Positions 1-11,269 of a DNA stretch of 64,000 nt are shown here, in pieces. The translations under genes were made by a program, and so were the position numbers. The notes under the pieces are model-generated. The model worked only from the letters and a program-made list of their open reading frames with translations. It searched no databases and was not told where the DNA came from. Source of the DNA: Phialophora verrucosa (lineage: Eukaryota; Ascomycota; Eurotiomycetes; Chaetothyriales; Herpotrichiellaceae); contig MSED01000015.1 in NCBI GenBank assembly GCA_002099365.1, positions 992,001-1,056,000 on the forward strand, in the 5' to 3' direction. Each line of letters starts with the position of its first letter. The first letter of the stretch is position 1.

Positions 1-323
1 GGCAGCTACTCGGACGGGTCTATCGTCGACGTCAAATTTGCTACACCAGCCATCCTGGAAAGTATCAAGTTGGATCTGCAAGGCAAAGGTATGATGCGCC
101 CAAGCTTCCACTGTAAGCCGTGGCTAACACAATCTCAGGGGGGCCTCGTACCAACAAGATCTACAAGAAAATCACAAGCGACATGCAGTTCGTTCCCATC
201 GGCTCTCAGGGTGGCGTTGGCATCGCTTTTGGCTGGAAGCTGCCCAGTTTCCTGGTCAAGATGGCCAAGAGCAAGGACTTCATGATCGGCAATGCCCTCA
301 AGACCGTCGAGGGCACGGCTTAA
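1..323 (+). CDS. AMID/FSP1-like FAD-dependent NAD(P)H oxidoreductase, C-terminal end (partial)
   Basis: This is the last 90 residues of a gene that begins left of the window. Exon 1 reaches base 88, an intron with GT..AG ends covers 89-138, and the final exon runs 139-323. The joined frame gives DGSIVDVKFATPAI, then GGPRTNKIYKK, then VPIGSQGGVGIAFGWKLPSF, and ends KTVEGTA. A glycine-rich VPIG..GGVG.AFGWK.PSF segment followed by a short tail resembles the C-terminus of fungal AIF-like (AMID/FSP1) flavoproteins, which oxidise NAD(P)H and often act at membranes. The nucleotide-binding domains lie outside the window, so the family call rests on this tail alone. Another FAD/NAD(P)-binding oxidoreductase is possible. 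Confidence 0.5.
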
Positions 324-804
324 CGGCCTATGTTACTGTCGGAGTTGTTGGAAGATTTTGTTTGGCGCTTCTGCCCTTAGAGATACCCGGTCTTTGTCAC
401 CAGCGCCTGCGCGACAGGAAAACAGCTGGAGCGCAGCTGGAATGGAGTTGCACACATAGATTATAGCGAGCCTAATAATTACATGGATTCAGAGTGATCT
501 GCCCTCGGGAAATTAAGGAACATGATGCGGTCGAGGGATATTTGGAGTCGGGACATGTCGGCGCGCTGGTGAGCTCGATCCGCCTTTCGGAAGCCACACT
601 CGGTGACCGTCGCCCGCCAATGAAACACGTCGACAACATTTTCCCCAACCAATTGCTTCATCTGATGTATTATGCCTCATCCGATCAGAGAGATAATTTT
701 CAGGAGAGTGGCTCTGCATCTTCCCTTGATTGAGAGGTGATATAGTTCAGAATCCGCCTGGGGTCGTATCGTGTCTGCACTATCCAATTCGTACAAGCTG
801 CACC
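324..804. other. Intergenic: 3' UTR of the left gene and fumarase promoter
   Basis: These 481 bp lie between two plus-strand genes. I see no convincing gene. The short open frames overlap on both strands and have no family features. Confidence 0.6.
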
Positions 805-2523
805 ATGCTCGGACGGGCTTCCATCGCTGTGAAGCCCGCAGCATCTTCAGCGAAGCTCTTGCCTCGTGCAGCAGTGCGGAGTAGTTGCTTGAAAGCGCCT
901 TCCTCACGGACCTTCTCTTCCTGCCTCTCCCAGACCTCACGGAGAACCAGCTCAATATCACTTCGAGCTCCCTCGAACTCGTATCGAGCGTTCAGCAGCA
1001 CCGGAATGATGGCCACCTCCACAAGAACAGAGACGGATGCGTTCGGACCTCTCGAGGTCCCCTCAGACAAGTACTGGGGTGCGCAGACGCAGAGATCGCT
1101 AGGGAACTTCAAGATCAATCAGCCTCAAGATCGGATGCCGGAAGGTGTGGTCCGCGCATTTGGGATTCTGAAAGGAGCTGCGGCGACGGTGAACATGAGA
1201 TATGGCCTGGGTATGCTTTCTAGGCCGACCTTTTGGACGGTCTGCGGTGCTGACTCTGAGACGTAGATCCCAAGATCGGAGAGGCTATTCAGAAAGCTGC
1301 TGCTGAGGTAGCCGACCTCACCCTGATCGACCACTTCCCTCTTGTCGTTTGGCAAACCGGCTCCGGCACCCAGTCCAACATGAACGCCAACGAGGTTATC
1401 TCGAATCGGGCCATTGAAATCCTCGGCGGGAAAATGGGGAGCAAGAAGCCTGTCCATCCGAATGACCACGTCAACATGTCCGCCAGTTCCAACGATTCCT
1501 TCCCCACGGTTATGCACATTGCGGCTGTCCTCGACTTCGAGCAGAGGCTCATTCCTGCTGTGACAAACCTGAGGGATGCTCTGCAGAAGAAGGTGGAAGC
1601 TTTCGACAAGATTATCAAAATTGGTCGGACCCATTTGCAGGACGCTACGCCGCTGACGCTCGGTCAGGAGTTCAGCGGCTACGTTGCTCAGCTTGACCGA
1701 AACCTGGAAAGAATACAGTCCACTCTTCCGCATCTGCGGCAACTGGCTCAGGGTGGTACCGCTGTCGGTACTGGCTTGAACACCTTCAAGGGTTTCGCTG
1801 AGGGCATTGCCGAAGAGGTAACCAAGTTGACCGGTACCAAATTCGTCACAGCTCCCAACAAGTTCGAGGTTCTGGCTGCCCATGACAGCATTGTCGAGGC
1901 CTCCGGAACCTTGAATACCCTTGCAGTCAGTCTGTTCAAGATTGCTAACGATATCCGATACCTTGGATCTGGTCCTCGTTGCGGTCTGGGAGAATTGATC
2001 CTTCCCGAGAACGAGCCTGGCAGCAGTATCATGCCCGGAAAGGTCAATCCAACTCAGTGCGAGGCTTTGACTATGGTCGCTGCTCAAGTCATGGGTAACC
2101 ACACCGCGGCTACCGTTGGTGGGTTGAGCGGTCAATTCGAGTTGAATGTCTTCAAGCCCCTCTTAATCAGAAATCTGCTTCACAGCACCAGGATCCTGTC
2201 AGATGCAATGAATGGATTTGTGGAGCATCTGGTCGACGGTCTGCAGGCCGATGAGAAGCGAATTGGCACTCTTCTGCACGAAAGGTAAGCATTCCGCCCT
2301 TTGAGTCATCTGTGCTGTATTGAATTTTTGGTCCAGTCTCATGCTCGTCACCTGCCTGAACCCTGTCATCGGCTATGACATGGCATCCAAGGTCGCAAAG
2401 AACGCCCACAAGAAGGGATTAACTCTGAAGCAATCGGCAATGGAGCTGAAAGCACTGTCGGAGGAGGACTTTGACAAATATGTTCGACCCGAACTCATGC
2501 TTGCACCGACCGAGAAGAAGTGA
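805..2523 (+). CDS. FUM1: Fumarate hydratase, class II, mitochondrial
   Basis: Class II fumarase interconverts fumarate and L-malate in the TCA cycle. Three exons (805-1210, 1267-2284, 2337-2523) give 536 residues; the introns are 56 and 52 bp. The first 67 residues are rich in Ser, Arg and Ala with almost no acidic residues, as in a mitochondrial presequence. The mature part opens with FGPLEVPSDKYWGAQTQRS. TGSGTQSNMN, the active-site stretch GRTHLQDATPLTLGQEFSGY, and the signature GSSIMPGKVNP near residue 387 are all present. The C-terminus has the expected NPVIGYDMASKVA. Two in-frame ATGs at 1006 and 1009 lie just before the conserved core and could start a cytosolic form. Length and motifs are complete. 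Assignment is firm; only the choice of start is open. Confidence 0.96.
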
Positions 2524-3388
2524 TGGACATCCTCATGGACGTCGAGCTGGTAAGGTCACTGAACTTTTGAGATCACCTTGGAATAGTCTAGTCTCCATGG
2601 CTCATGTTTTGTCCAGTCACTTCAGCCGGGGTCATACTCATCGAGGTCCATCTAGATTGAACGAAATGTACAGTATTCAAATCACTGTCTCGAAATCTCG
2701 TCACACAAAGTCGAAATTCACCAAACTTAGAGTCAGTACGTCTCTGTTGATCCCTGTGTGACTTGATGTACTTTTTTGGCCTCTCCCAACCCATCGCCAG
2801 TCTCCCTTCTCGCCTCCGGACTATAAGTATCCCTTGCCCCCACGTTGCTTTCGTGCCAAACATACATCGTCCATTTCCTTTGTTCAGGGTATCATCTCCT
2901 GCCTTTCTCTTCTTGCGCTTTCCTCTACTTCTGCCACTCTCTACCCATTCCGCCGGCAGACGTTACTTATATATATAAGAGAGGCGCGGGTTTCATTGGC
3001 GACCACCCATATTTCGGCCCCTGAATCAAATCTCGTCGAGTACAGAGTCCGTGGAGCCGGGCGTTCGACCCTGGCATATCTTGCGCTCACAGTCCACCTG
3101 GTCGGCTCTGAATATGGTACGACGACTGGTTCGGACCCTTTCCCATCACTTCTAGCCTCCTCGCTCGTGTCATGAGCAGTAGCGTCTTCGGCACGGAATT
3201 AGCACACGACGTGTCTATTTTTCTGGGTATTCCGACACTATTTGGGAGTTAACCACTCCAAGTCCGAGGGCAGATGAAACCAGGGGGCACTATTTGAGCC
3301 CTGAATCTCCTACATCTGCGATCATCGACACAACTCGATGTTCCTCCGCCTTCTGTTAGTCGCATGACTGCCCTGTATACTTGTTGCA
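2524..3388. other. Intergenic: fumarase 3' region and a promoter-like pyrimidine-rich tract
   Basis: A strongly pyrimidine-rich tract covers about 2765-2955, followed by TATATATATAAG near 2970. This looks like a fungal promoter and leader, but I find no clear start codon with a sustained frame after it. It may be the promoter of the decayed region that follows. Confidence 0.35.
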
Positions 3389-5408
3389 GTGGCGAGCATC
3401 GGGCTTTGGACAATGGACCATGGTACGACTGATGTGAGATCCTTTCATCAGATCCATGACGAGGCCGCCACCTCGGCTTTTATGTGGCGTGCTCACGAAA
3501 CATGGAAGACGCTGCTCCGTATACTTCCTAAGAACAAAGGCAAGCGCAAAGCCACGGGCAGTGCAACTTAATCAGGATCCGGCAAACGGCGCAAGGCGTG
3601 AGTCACCAGGTGCGAACAGCCCAGCATTGGTGCTTTAGGCACGCCTCGATTTCCTTGCAGCCACGATTGTCGATGCCGAGTATGGTTATGGTCAGTATGG
3701 CTATGGCCTTTCCTAGGTTATCGGGCTGAGCTGGCACGTCGTCCACGATACGCGCGCAAGCCCAGATTGCTGGGTTGAGCTGCCGAATTGCTGATTGAGA
3801 GAGAGCCAAAGCTCACGTCCTCTTACGTTGAGCTGACACCAGTCACAGCAGACCTATTCTGCTTCTTCAGAAATGACGAGAGAAGACAGCGATGAAGAAT
3901 CTCATCGAGAAAGCGACTTCAGTTGCGGTGTGGTCTTCGGACAAAGCATCGAGGAAACGCATACGGCGACAATTCAAGGTCAATGTGTTCCCGGACAATC
4001 AACACGAAGTCATCCCGGCCATTTTCCACTATGTGGCCCCGCGACCGAAGGCGTGGGGAAGCGAACAGGCGCAAGAAGAGAGAGAAGGAACCTCGCCAAA
4101 CGCAAACGAAAGTGCATCAAAGGATGCCCACTCGCCGAACGCACCAGACATGCAAGGCATCTGCCACACGGCCAGAACGACGGCATGAAAGCATGAGCGC
4201 ATGATTTCGCAGCCGAATCTTGCTGATTCTTGGCCGGGAAGATCTGGACTTCGATGCACTGACTTGACTGGTGGCGATTGTCTCAGACTTCCTGTCTTGA
4301 CTCGGCCAATGAACATTTCGACTACCACTACCACACGCGTGGGGATATTCGAGTTCTGGTCGACGGTGTGCCGTGAGTTTGAGCTTCAATCTAAGATATT
4401 TTCCCCGGCGGGGAAGGGCCGGCTGCGTCAGGCTAATTGTTCCTCCTCGGTGTCCAGTATCAGGAAGTTGAAGCTGCACAAGGACTCAGTGAGGCAAAGC
4501 AATTATGCCTTAAGCATGTTAGGTGCAGGAACTGAAAAAGTTTCACGCCCGCGAACTCCCAGCGGTATATGTCTCGGCGAAGAGCCGGTACGCTTTCAGC
4601 AGAGCGGAGGCTGTCATTCGGAACGATTCTATGGGAAACGCACATCGAACTTTTTGCCGGGAAGATCACCGCGAGGATGAGCATTCGTATCTTCTGGATT
4701 GTGCGTATGGTCGTGACCTGCGCTACAAGGAGGCAATAGGCGCTGGTCGGTTCTACTCTCTTTCGGCAGGATCAACGATACACCATGTCTGGGAAACCTG
4801 TGCCTCCACATGGGGAATCAAGTTCTGGAGTGGCTTTGCAGCAGCCCACGTTTCCCACTTGCGTACGAAGGCTTTTGGATCGATCAACTTCGATCGGTTA
4901 ATCACAGTCCAAACCAGATGAGGGTATGTGGCACGGAGCAGCTCTCTCGGAGTCGTATGTGCGGTGTAACTCTCGCGCTTGCCAAGAAGCGATACTCCTT
5001 CGATCGATATATCCGACAACGAGCGCTTTCAAGGCAAACTTGACCGAGCCGCTTTGCGTCTACTAAGCCACCAGAAATACTCGTGCGACGCAGGCGCGCG
5101 AGTATTTCATGTTTGCCGTCTCGCGGCCTCCAATGGAGAAACACTGAGGACAAGCACAGAGGATGTTCTCTCCTCGCTCTATGGGCTGTGAGTTCGCTCA
5201 TTCAGCAGCCTATGCCTGGCGCGCGCGGAGTCATCGAAGTGGCGTGCCTCTCAAACACCCACCTCGGGAAGAGTCCGACGATGGGCGGCTGGTTGTTATG
5301 CCGGATCCAACGGATGAAAACGAGTTCATCACTATCATTGTGGTCATTCAGAAGGATTCCCGACAAGCGTGGAGGCCATTCGCGTCCGTCATGCCTAAGG
5401 TCGACTGA
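3389..5408 (+). pseudogene. Possible decayed or unrecognised multi-exon gene
   Basis: No single frame is open, but several consecutive plus-strand patches read like protein. They are about 3892-4100 (KATSVAVWSSDKASRKRIRR...), about 4307-4370 (HFDYHYHTRGDIRVLVDGV), 4523-4921 (an open frame of about 130 codons), 4979-5191 (DISDNERFQGKLDRAALRLL...) and 5250-5408 (REESDDGRLVVMPDPTDENE..., then stop). Some patches are bounded by plausible GT sites (GTGAGT at 4371 and 5190; GTATGT at 4924), but I could not join them in one frame. I do not recognise the family. It may be a pseudogene, an uncharacterised gene with many small exons, or chance, since random open frames of 60-130 codons occur at this GC content. 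Confidence 0.25.
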
Positions 5409-6316
5409 GCTATCTCCTCAAGTCTTGGGCGGTAGAATACCGTACTAGCTGGTCACTTTGGCCTACCGGTGATTATCACGGCCGAGGGCTGTTGTGGTTG
5501 TGTTTTGTCGATATCAACTCTGTGCCCGAGGCACGAGATGAGGGCACAGCAAAGCAGAGCTCACGGGCCTGGGCTTGACAGGGAACGCACCAGATATGGG
5601 GCTTACAATACTTCTGAACGTTCAGCCTCCTGGTCCGACTTCCTCTTAACCACGCGAAGGTGCTCTCGCTGGTCAATCTGCCCCGCGCTCAAAACGGGGG
5701 CTATTATCATCCTGAACGGCATGATGAACCGCCATATTCGATTCGCGCAACACTATATATATATGGCCCGCTCTCACTGGTCCTTTGGCTGACCGCAGCC
5801 GAAGATCCGGGTATGGTCCGTGACCCTGGTGCCAGCAAACGCAGCATCAAGCCTACGGACTGCTTGGCTCTGTGGTGAAACGCCAAACAGTCTATCGATA
5901 GCTGGACGTCCGGCTCAAAATATAGCACAGTTCGCTCAGTCCAGATATCGACAGGAACAAAGATGGCGCCTTGGATATGGCCGACTTTCGGTACCGACCT
6001 TCCTCTGAGAATCCACTGTACGCTCGCTCAGTTACGAGGTTGAGATCCCCGCTGCGGTACTCGATCTCACCGAAGGAAAACGTGGCGAGATCACACCTGC
6101 TTCTGGGCGCCGAGCGTCCGCTCCCTGCATGGATCGTAGGGACATGCCAAGTCGGACCGTGGGATACCTCGAGTACTGCATCTGTACTATGTGGGTTCGC
6201 TCCTATAGTTTCGGGGTTTTACTTTCCCTGTCTCTGTTCTCGCTTTAGGAGTCTGCACGATTCATCATGTCAGTTAGGGAGCTTTGGGACGTCGTGCCGG
6301 GTGAGCCGCATCTCTG
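5409..6316. other. Non-genic stretch with weak coding-like debris
   Basis: There is no intact gene. The frame at 5950 reads DRNKDGALDMADF, which matches an EF-hand loop spacing, but an in-frame stop lies a few codons upstream and no second EF-hand is visible. Confidence 0.3.
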
Positions 6317-6599
6317 CCGACTTCTTGTCGACCTTCGTCTTCCGAGGCCAAGAAGGGCTGCCACTGGCACCCGACACCTGGCAGAATGGTGCCATGGTTC
6401 CACGGTGGTGGGTGGCACGTTTCTCATCAACCTGAATCTTCCGAGGTGAAGAAGGACTGCCACTGGCACCTACCAGAATGGCGCCATGGTTCCACGGTGG
6501 CTGTTACCGACTTCTCGTCAACCTTAGTCTTCCGAGGCCAAGAAGGGCTGCCGCTGGCACCGACCAGAATGGCGCCATGGTTCCACGGTGGTGGGTGGC
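6317..6599. repeat. Three degenerate tandem copies of a roughly 90-100 bp unit
   Basis: Copies lie at about 6317-6419, 6421-6506 and 6507-6599. Each contains TCTTCCGAGG, then AAGAAGG(G/A)CTGCC(A/G)CTGGCACC, then CCAGAATGG and CCATGGTTCCACGGTGG. Copies 2 and 3 carry the 10-bp palindrome ATGGCGCCAT; copy 1 has ATGGTGCCAT. All three are in direct orientation. I see no transposase frame around them. The unit resembles no element I know. Confidence 0.75.
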
Positions 6600-8699
6600 T
6601 GGTTTCTGGTTGCCAGTTGCCAGTTGCCGCGCGACCAGTGTCAAGGAAGCAGAAGCGTTCGGACTTACGAGAGATTCCAAAACCTGCCATGGATATTGGA
6701 CTCTGGTGTTGTGTTTGATATCAATACGAGGCCACGCGTCGCGACGAGCTCCTCCGCTGTTTAGTCGCGGGACGGTAGCTCCAACAAACTCACCCGCTCT
6801 TGTGCTGAGGCTGGGTGGATTTGCGTGGTAAGCGCTGAAAGGAGACCTATGCCTTTCCCATCGCCCGTTGCGGTGTGGATATCTCGTCAACGGCCTGCCC
6901 GCCCGCGTGCTTGTCTAGCACATCATTAGCAAGTGTTTCAGGGACTGATTGCCTTGCGTACGCATCAGGCGAGTGCTTTGAAGATAGCCGGACCATCCTT
7001 TTTCCCTTAGCCGGGACCGGGCGAACGCTAAAGCATGGAATGGAAGTTCCTCTCTGTGCATCGTTTAGGCAGACATCCCGGTCTGGCTTGCACACATTGC
7101 ACAAGATCCATTGGCGCTGGCAGCGAACAGATCACAGCATCACGGGCCATGGGCATTTCCTATCTGCCTACGTTTTGCGCTCGTAGCATGGCGTTGCCGA
7201 GCTAGCTCTCCGTCGTTGCAACCAACGGCTGGTTGGCGGTGTCGCGTCAGCCGGAATATGTATATGCTCATATCAGAAGGCGGCTTCCTCTAAATGGCAT
7301 CGTCAGCATAGCCTCGTCACATGGTTCGTCTAAGGTATGCCGAGCACCAGAATCGGATTTGTCTGTCTTTTGGCCGGGGGCCTCCGGTAGGCAGACACGG
7401 TGCTGTGTGTCCGGGCGTTCTGTTTGTGGATCCTTGTATAGAAACGCGGCCCCGACTGGCTCAGATCCGAGCATGGCTTTGAGTCCAAAATACGGATCTT
7501 GAAACGAAGTAGGCCAAAGGCAGACACAAGATCTGGGAGGCCTTCTCTCTATGCCGCGACCAGCATGTCCATGTGCTCAGCTTTGGATGCCGTCGCGGAG
7601 AGCCCGATTGCGCTGAACGACGCTGGGGACGTCTTTCTCCGAATCTCTGCCACAAGTAAAAATGGGCGGTTTGATGGCTTCCTTACAGTGTGACATGGTT
7701 TCGACGTCATTGGTTGCATCTCGTAATCGAAGAGTTCCACCAGTGAGGAACGCCAGGGTCGGATCAAACAGGGCGTCTGTCTAGAGACCGCAGTCGACGT
7801 GACTTGCGTGGTGGCGTTCAAGCTGGACGGTGGATGCTCGCAGTTCAATCAAGTGACGGCCGAGACCTAAAGGTGCTTCGACGCCTGCCTCGAGTTTCCA
7901 CGGCTCGGCATGACACAGAAATCAATCAATCACCACAGTCAAATATTCTGACGAAGACGTCAACCGACATCCGAAGAGCTCAGGGAAGCAATGGCAAGTC
8001 AACATCTTTCAGGTAGACGTGCCTACCGCGGACTAGCAATCCAGCTCACGTAGACGCCCGGGATCCAGTCCAACAAACGGATCGATGATGGCAACCTAGC
8101 GGGGGGAAAGATATCCACGAGAAACACGGTGTGAAAATGTTGCTTCTCGATATGCGTAAAGCTCTTGGTGTCATGTCACTCGGGCTGCAAGAAGCAGTGG
8201 AAGACATTGCTAAGTAGTCTGGTCGGCGGTGTGGTATACGACAGCGTCGAAACATGCACTCAGACGGTGTCGAAACATGCACTCACACGAAGATTTTGAC
8301 GATACCGCCCGAGCTGGCCTCTCTGTCAAGGTTTCAGTCATGCGCCAACAACTTGACAACATGCGAAGTCTCCCCAGTCACTACCAGCCGATCCAGTCCG
8401 TGAAAGGAAGATTGCACCTCGTTGACACTGGCCTAAGTGCTTACAGTGATGAAAAGAGGTGGCGCGAGTTATAATTAAGAGCTTGAATCCATACCTACGC
8501 ACGTTCCTGTCCAGCTTTTACCACCATCAAGAATGTACGGCAGGAAATATTCGCGGGGAGTTGGCGGACGAAGATCAAATGCACGAGTTGTGGCGCGCCA
8601 AGACCCACGGTCAGCATTCCCGGCTACGCATTTAGTGGCAGGCATGCAGCGGAAATTCTATGGTAATATATTCAAGCCCAAAACTTTACCACAATATCA
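6600..8699. other. Gene-free stretch upstream of the tRNA
   Basis: Apart from a short tandem duplication near 8244-8289, I see no supported gene or RNA. Open frames are short, overlap on both strands and show no family features. Confidence 0.5.
8244..8289. repeat. 23-bp tandem duplication
   Basis: The core TCGAAACATGCACTCA occurs at 8247 and again at 8270, giving a 23-bp period with two mismatched flanking bases. It lies in non-coding sequence. Confidence 0.75.
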
Positions 8700-8770
8700 G
8701 CATCAGTGGTTTAGTGGTAAAATCCATCGTTGCCATCGATGGGCCCCGTGTTCGATTCACGGCTGATGCA
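8700..8770 (+). tRNA. tRNA-Gly (anticodon GCC)
   Basis: This intronless 71-nt tRNA folds completely by eye. The acceptor stem pairs GCATCAG (8700-8706) with CTGATGC (8763-8769), and A8770 is the discriminator. The D arm contains AGTGGTA. The anticodon stem CATCG/CGATG encloses loop TTGCCAT with anticodon GCC at 8732-8734. The T stem CCGTG/CACGG encloses TTCGATT, and the B box is GTTCGATTC at 8750-8758. It reads GGC and, by wobble, GGU glycine codons. CCA is not encoded, as expected for a eukaryotic nuclear tRNA. Confidence 0.96.
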
Positions 8771-8790
8771 TTGATTTACTGCCACGTTTC

Positions 8791-8795
8791 TTTTT
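8791..8795 (+). terminator. RNA polymerase III T-run terminator of the tRNA
   Basis: TTTTT begins 21 nt after the tRNA 3' end, the usual form and distance of a Pol III stop. A TTTT follows at 8799-8802 as a possible backup. Confidence 0.65.
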
Positions 8796-9342
8796 GCCTT
8801 TTCCATACGTGCATTTAGGAAATGGTTTGTAGCAGCAGTGAACGCGATGGGATCATTTTTGTGTCGTTGGGTGGGGTGGGGCAGAAGGCCTCTGTATTCT
8901 GGGACGAGTCCTTGCTGAGAGGTACATACATCACACGCGAGGGACCGACTTTACCCCGTGTCTTAGACGCGCTGATGGAGTCCGTGGAAATGTATTTACA
9001 ATGTGCATTGAATGATGTTTAGGATGTTTACTCTTATTCTGAGTATATTCGAGAAAGTCTGAACTGTCTCTAACGTGGCCGGATCTCGTCTCCATCATTG
9101 TCGGCGAAGAAGTCTCTCTCCTTGCGGTTGTCGCAATATCTTGCGATATACACGGCACGGCCCAGGTCACTGACAGGGCTGAAGACGAGGCCGCCTGTAT
9201 GACAAGGGAGATGTGCAGCCTGACCGATTCAGTGATGACAACAGGTGCTTCCGGATGATTGGTACAATCTTGACACAAACCCATATCTACTCCCCTTCTA
9301 ACCAATACAACAGACCAGGCCGCCCACCGACCATGAGCCAAA
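8796..9342. other. Intergenic: tRNA to acyl-CoA ligase 3' end
   Basis: No gene is visible. The part near 9342 probably holds the 3' UTR of the minus-strand ligase. Confidence 0.5.
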
Positions 9343-11269
9343 TCATAGCTTGGCTGCAGCCTTCCTCCTGGCCTCCCTTTCCTTGTCCCTTAGCAGCCGT
9401 CGCAGGATCTTCCCACTGGGACTCTTAGGAATGACGTCGATGAATTCAACGCCGCCAGCAAGCCACTTGTGTCGCGCCTTCTCCTTCTCGACGTATTTGA
9501 TGATGTCCCGCTTGATCAGGGCGTCGTTCTCCTCCAGACCTACGGATTTCGATTTCACGACAAATGCCTTGGGGATTTCGCCCGCGCGGTCATCCTGGAC
9601 GGGGATCACGGCGCAATCAGCCACGGATGGGTGATTGAGGAGACACGCCTCGAGTTCTGCAGGCGCGACTTGTAGCCCCTAGGTGGTGTTAGAACGCTGC
9701 GCATGAACTCTTCAAAACGGATGCACTCACTTTGACTTTGATCAACTCCTTGATGCGATCCACGACCCAGATATGCTCGTTGCCATTCGGGGACACGCGG
9801 AATTCGACTTCGTCGCCGGTCCGCATGAACCTCCCCTCAGGCATGTCCACGAAAGTCTCCTGGGTGGCCTTCTCGTTCTTCAGGTATCCAAGCACAACAC
9901 TAGGCGACTTGACGAGCAATTCACCGGGTTGGTTGTAGCCTGTGATTTCGTTGCCCTCGATGCTCATCACTTTCGCCTCGTACCCGGGAAGCAGGCAGCC
10001 GGAGGAACCGAACCAGATATCCTTCGGGGACGACGAGCACACGACCGTACACGTCTCGGTCAAGCCATAACCCTGTCGAATCTTCCAGGTCGGGAACTGT
10101 GACGCCAGCTCCTCGGCCGTTTCCTTGCCCAGCGGAGCCGCGCCCGTGAAGATGGACGTTACACTGGAGAGGTCGTATTTCTTGGTCAAGTCCCTGTTCT
10201 TGACCATTGCGATAATGATCGGCGGGACAATGTATAGTGTGTTGATCTTGTAGTTCTGGATCGCCGCGAGGTAGTTATTCAGATCGAATCTAGGCAGGAT
10301 GATGACTTGGTCACCCTGGTACGTAGAGGCATGGCAAATCACGATCAGGGCGTAGATATGCGACTGAGGCAGTAGCCCAAGCGCAACCTCGCGATACCCC
10401 GGTCCATGGGCCTCCCGAGATGGCTTGTCATACATTGAGATCTGAATGGTGTTTGCGATGACGTTCCGATGGGAAATCATGACTCCTTTCTAATGTATTC
10501 GCGTCAGGACTGCTTAGTGCACCGGGTGCTTTGCTTTGGCTTGGGTGCGGGAAATCCTTACCGGTAGTCCAGACGTGCCGCTCGAGTAGCACAAGAACGC
10601 GGTTTGCCTTGCGCCTTGACCCTTCTCCCACTTTATTGGTTCGAGCTCGGGCAACGACTCGCCTTCTTTGATCAACTGTGTCAGGGTCTTGAATTCTTTG
10701 GGGATGGGAGGATCGTTCGGCATCTCGCAGATGTAGACCTTGTGCTTTGGAATGTTTGCTTTGGCGGCAGCGTCCAATGCGGTTTGCAGCAAGGGCATAA
10801 CGGTAAAGAGGACTTTGGCGCCGGAATTGGTCAGTTGATGCCGTAACTCGTCCGCGTTGTAGGCCGCATTGGCGGGAGATGATACGCCGTTGAGTCTGTG
10901 GATCGCCCAGTTCAAGGTCATGATTTCAATCTACATGGCTGTCAGAGGAGTGTGCGTGCGAGACCTGTCATATCCGGGGGGCTTCTTGCATACCGTGTTC
11001 AGGGCAAACACGCCCGCAACCTTGTCATATTCCGTGCCGACATTGACCTTCCAGCCAAATTCCTTCGCCAACGCACGAGACAGACTGTCCACATCTTTTT
11101 TCTGCTGTGTCGCCGAGATGGACTTCCCTGTCAGACCGCAGGTGTAAGCGGCCTTGGATTCAGCGAAGGGCAGTCGCCCATGCTTCTCGTCCAGCATGAA
11201 TTCGCATATCGGGACAGTATCTGGGACTTCCGGGAGCTGGGGTACCCAGCTCATAGGCTTGAACACCAT
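9343..11269 (-). CDS. Acyl-CoA / 4-coumarate-CoA ligase-like adenylate-forming enzyme, peroxisomal
   Basis: This ANL-superfamily enzyme activates a carboxylic acid with ATP and transfers it to CoA. Four exons on the minus strand (11269-10994, 10930-10562, 10489-9731, 9678-9343) join in frame to 579 residues. The ATP-binding motif YSSGTSGLP|KGVMISHRN is split by intron 2. IFTGAAPLGKE, QGYGLTETC and the hinge region RTGDEVEFR...VDRIKELIKVKG follow. The C-terminal lysine motif PKSPSGKILRR is present. The protein ends KAAAKL, an AKL form of the PTS1 signal, so peroxisomal import is likely. 4CL-like peroxisomal ligases in fungi act on aryl or medium-chain acids (phenylacetate, cinnamates, fatty acids); the substrate cannot be read from the sequence. 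No oxidative partner genes are adjacent. Confidence 0.9.

Noticed and set aside
1125..2135. 336-codon minus-strand frame inside fumarase
   Set aside because: It lies wholly opposite strongly conserved fumarase exons; a codon-bias shadow.
2960..3180. Promoter-like tract with TATATATATAAG as the start of a new gene near 3115
   Set aside because: The frame after ATG 3115 closes after about 13 codons, and I could not connect it to later patches by a consistent splice model.
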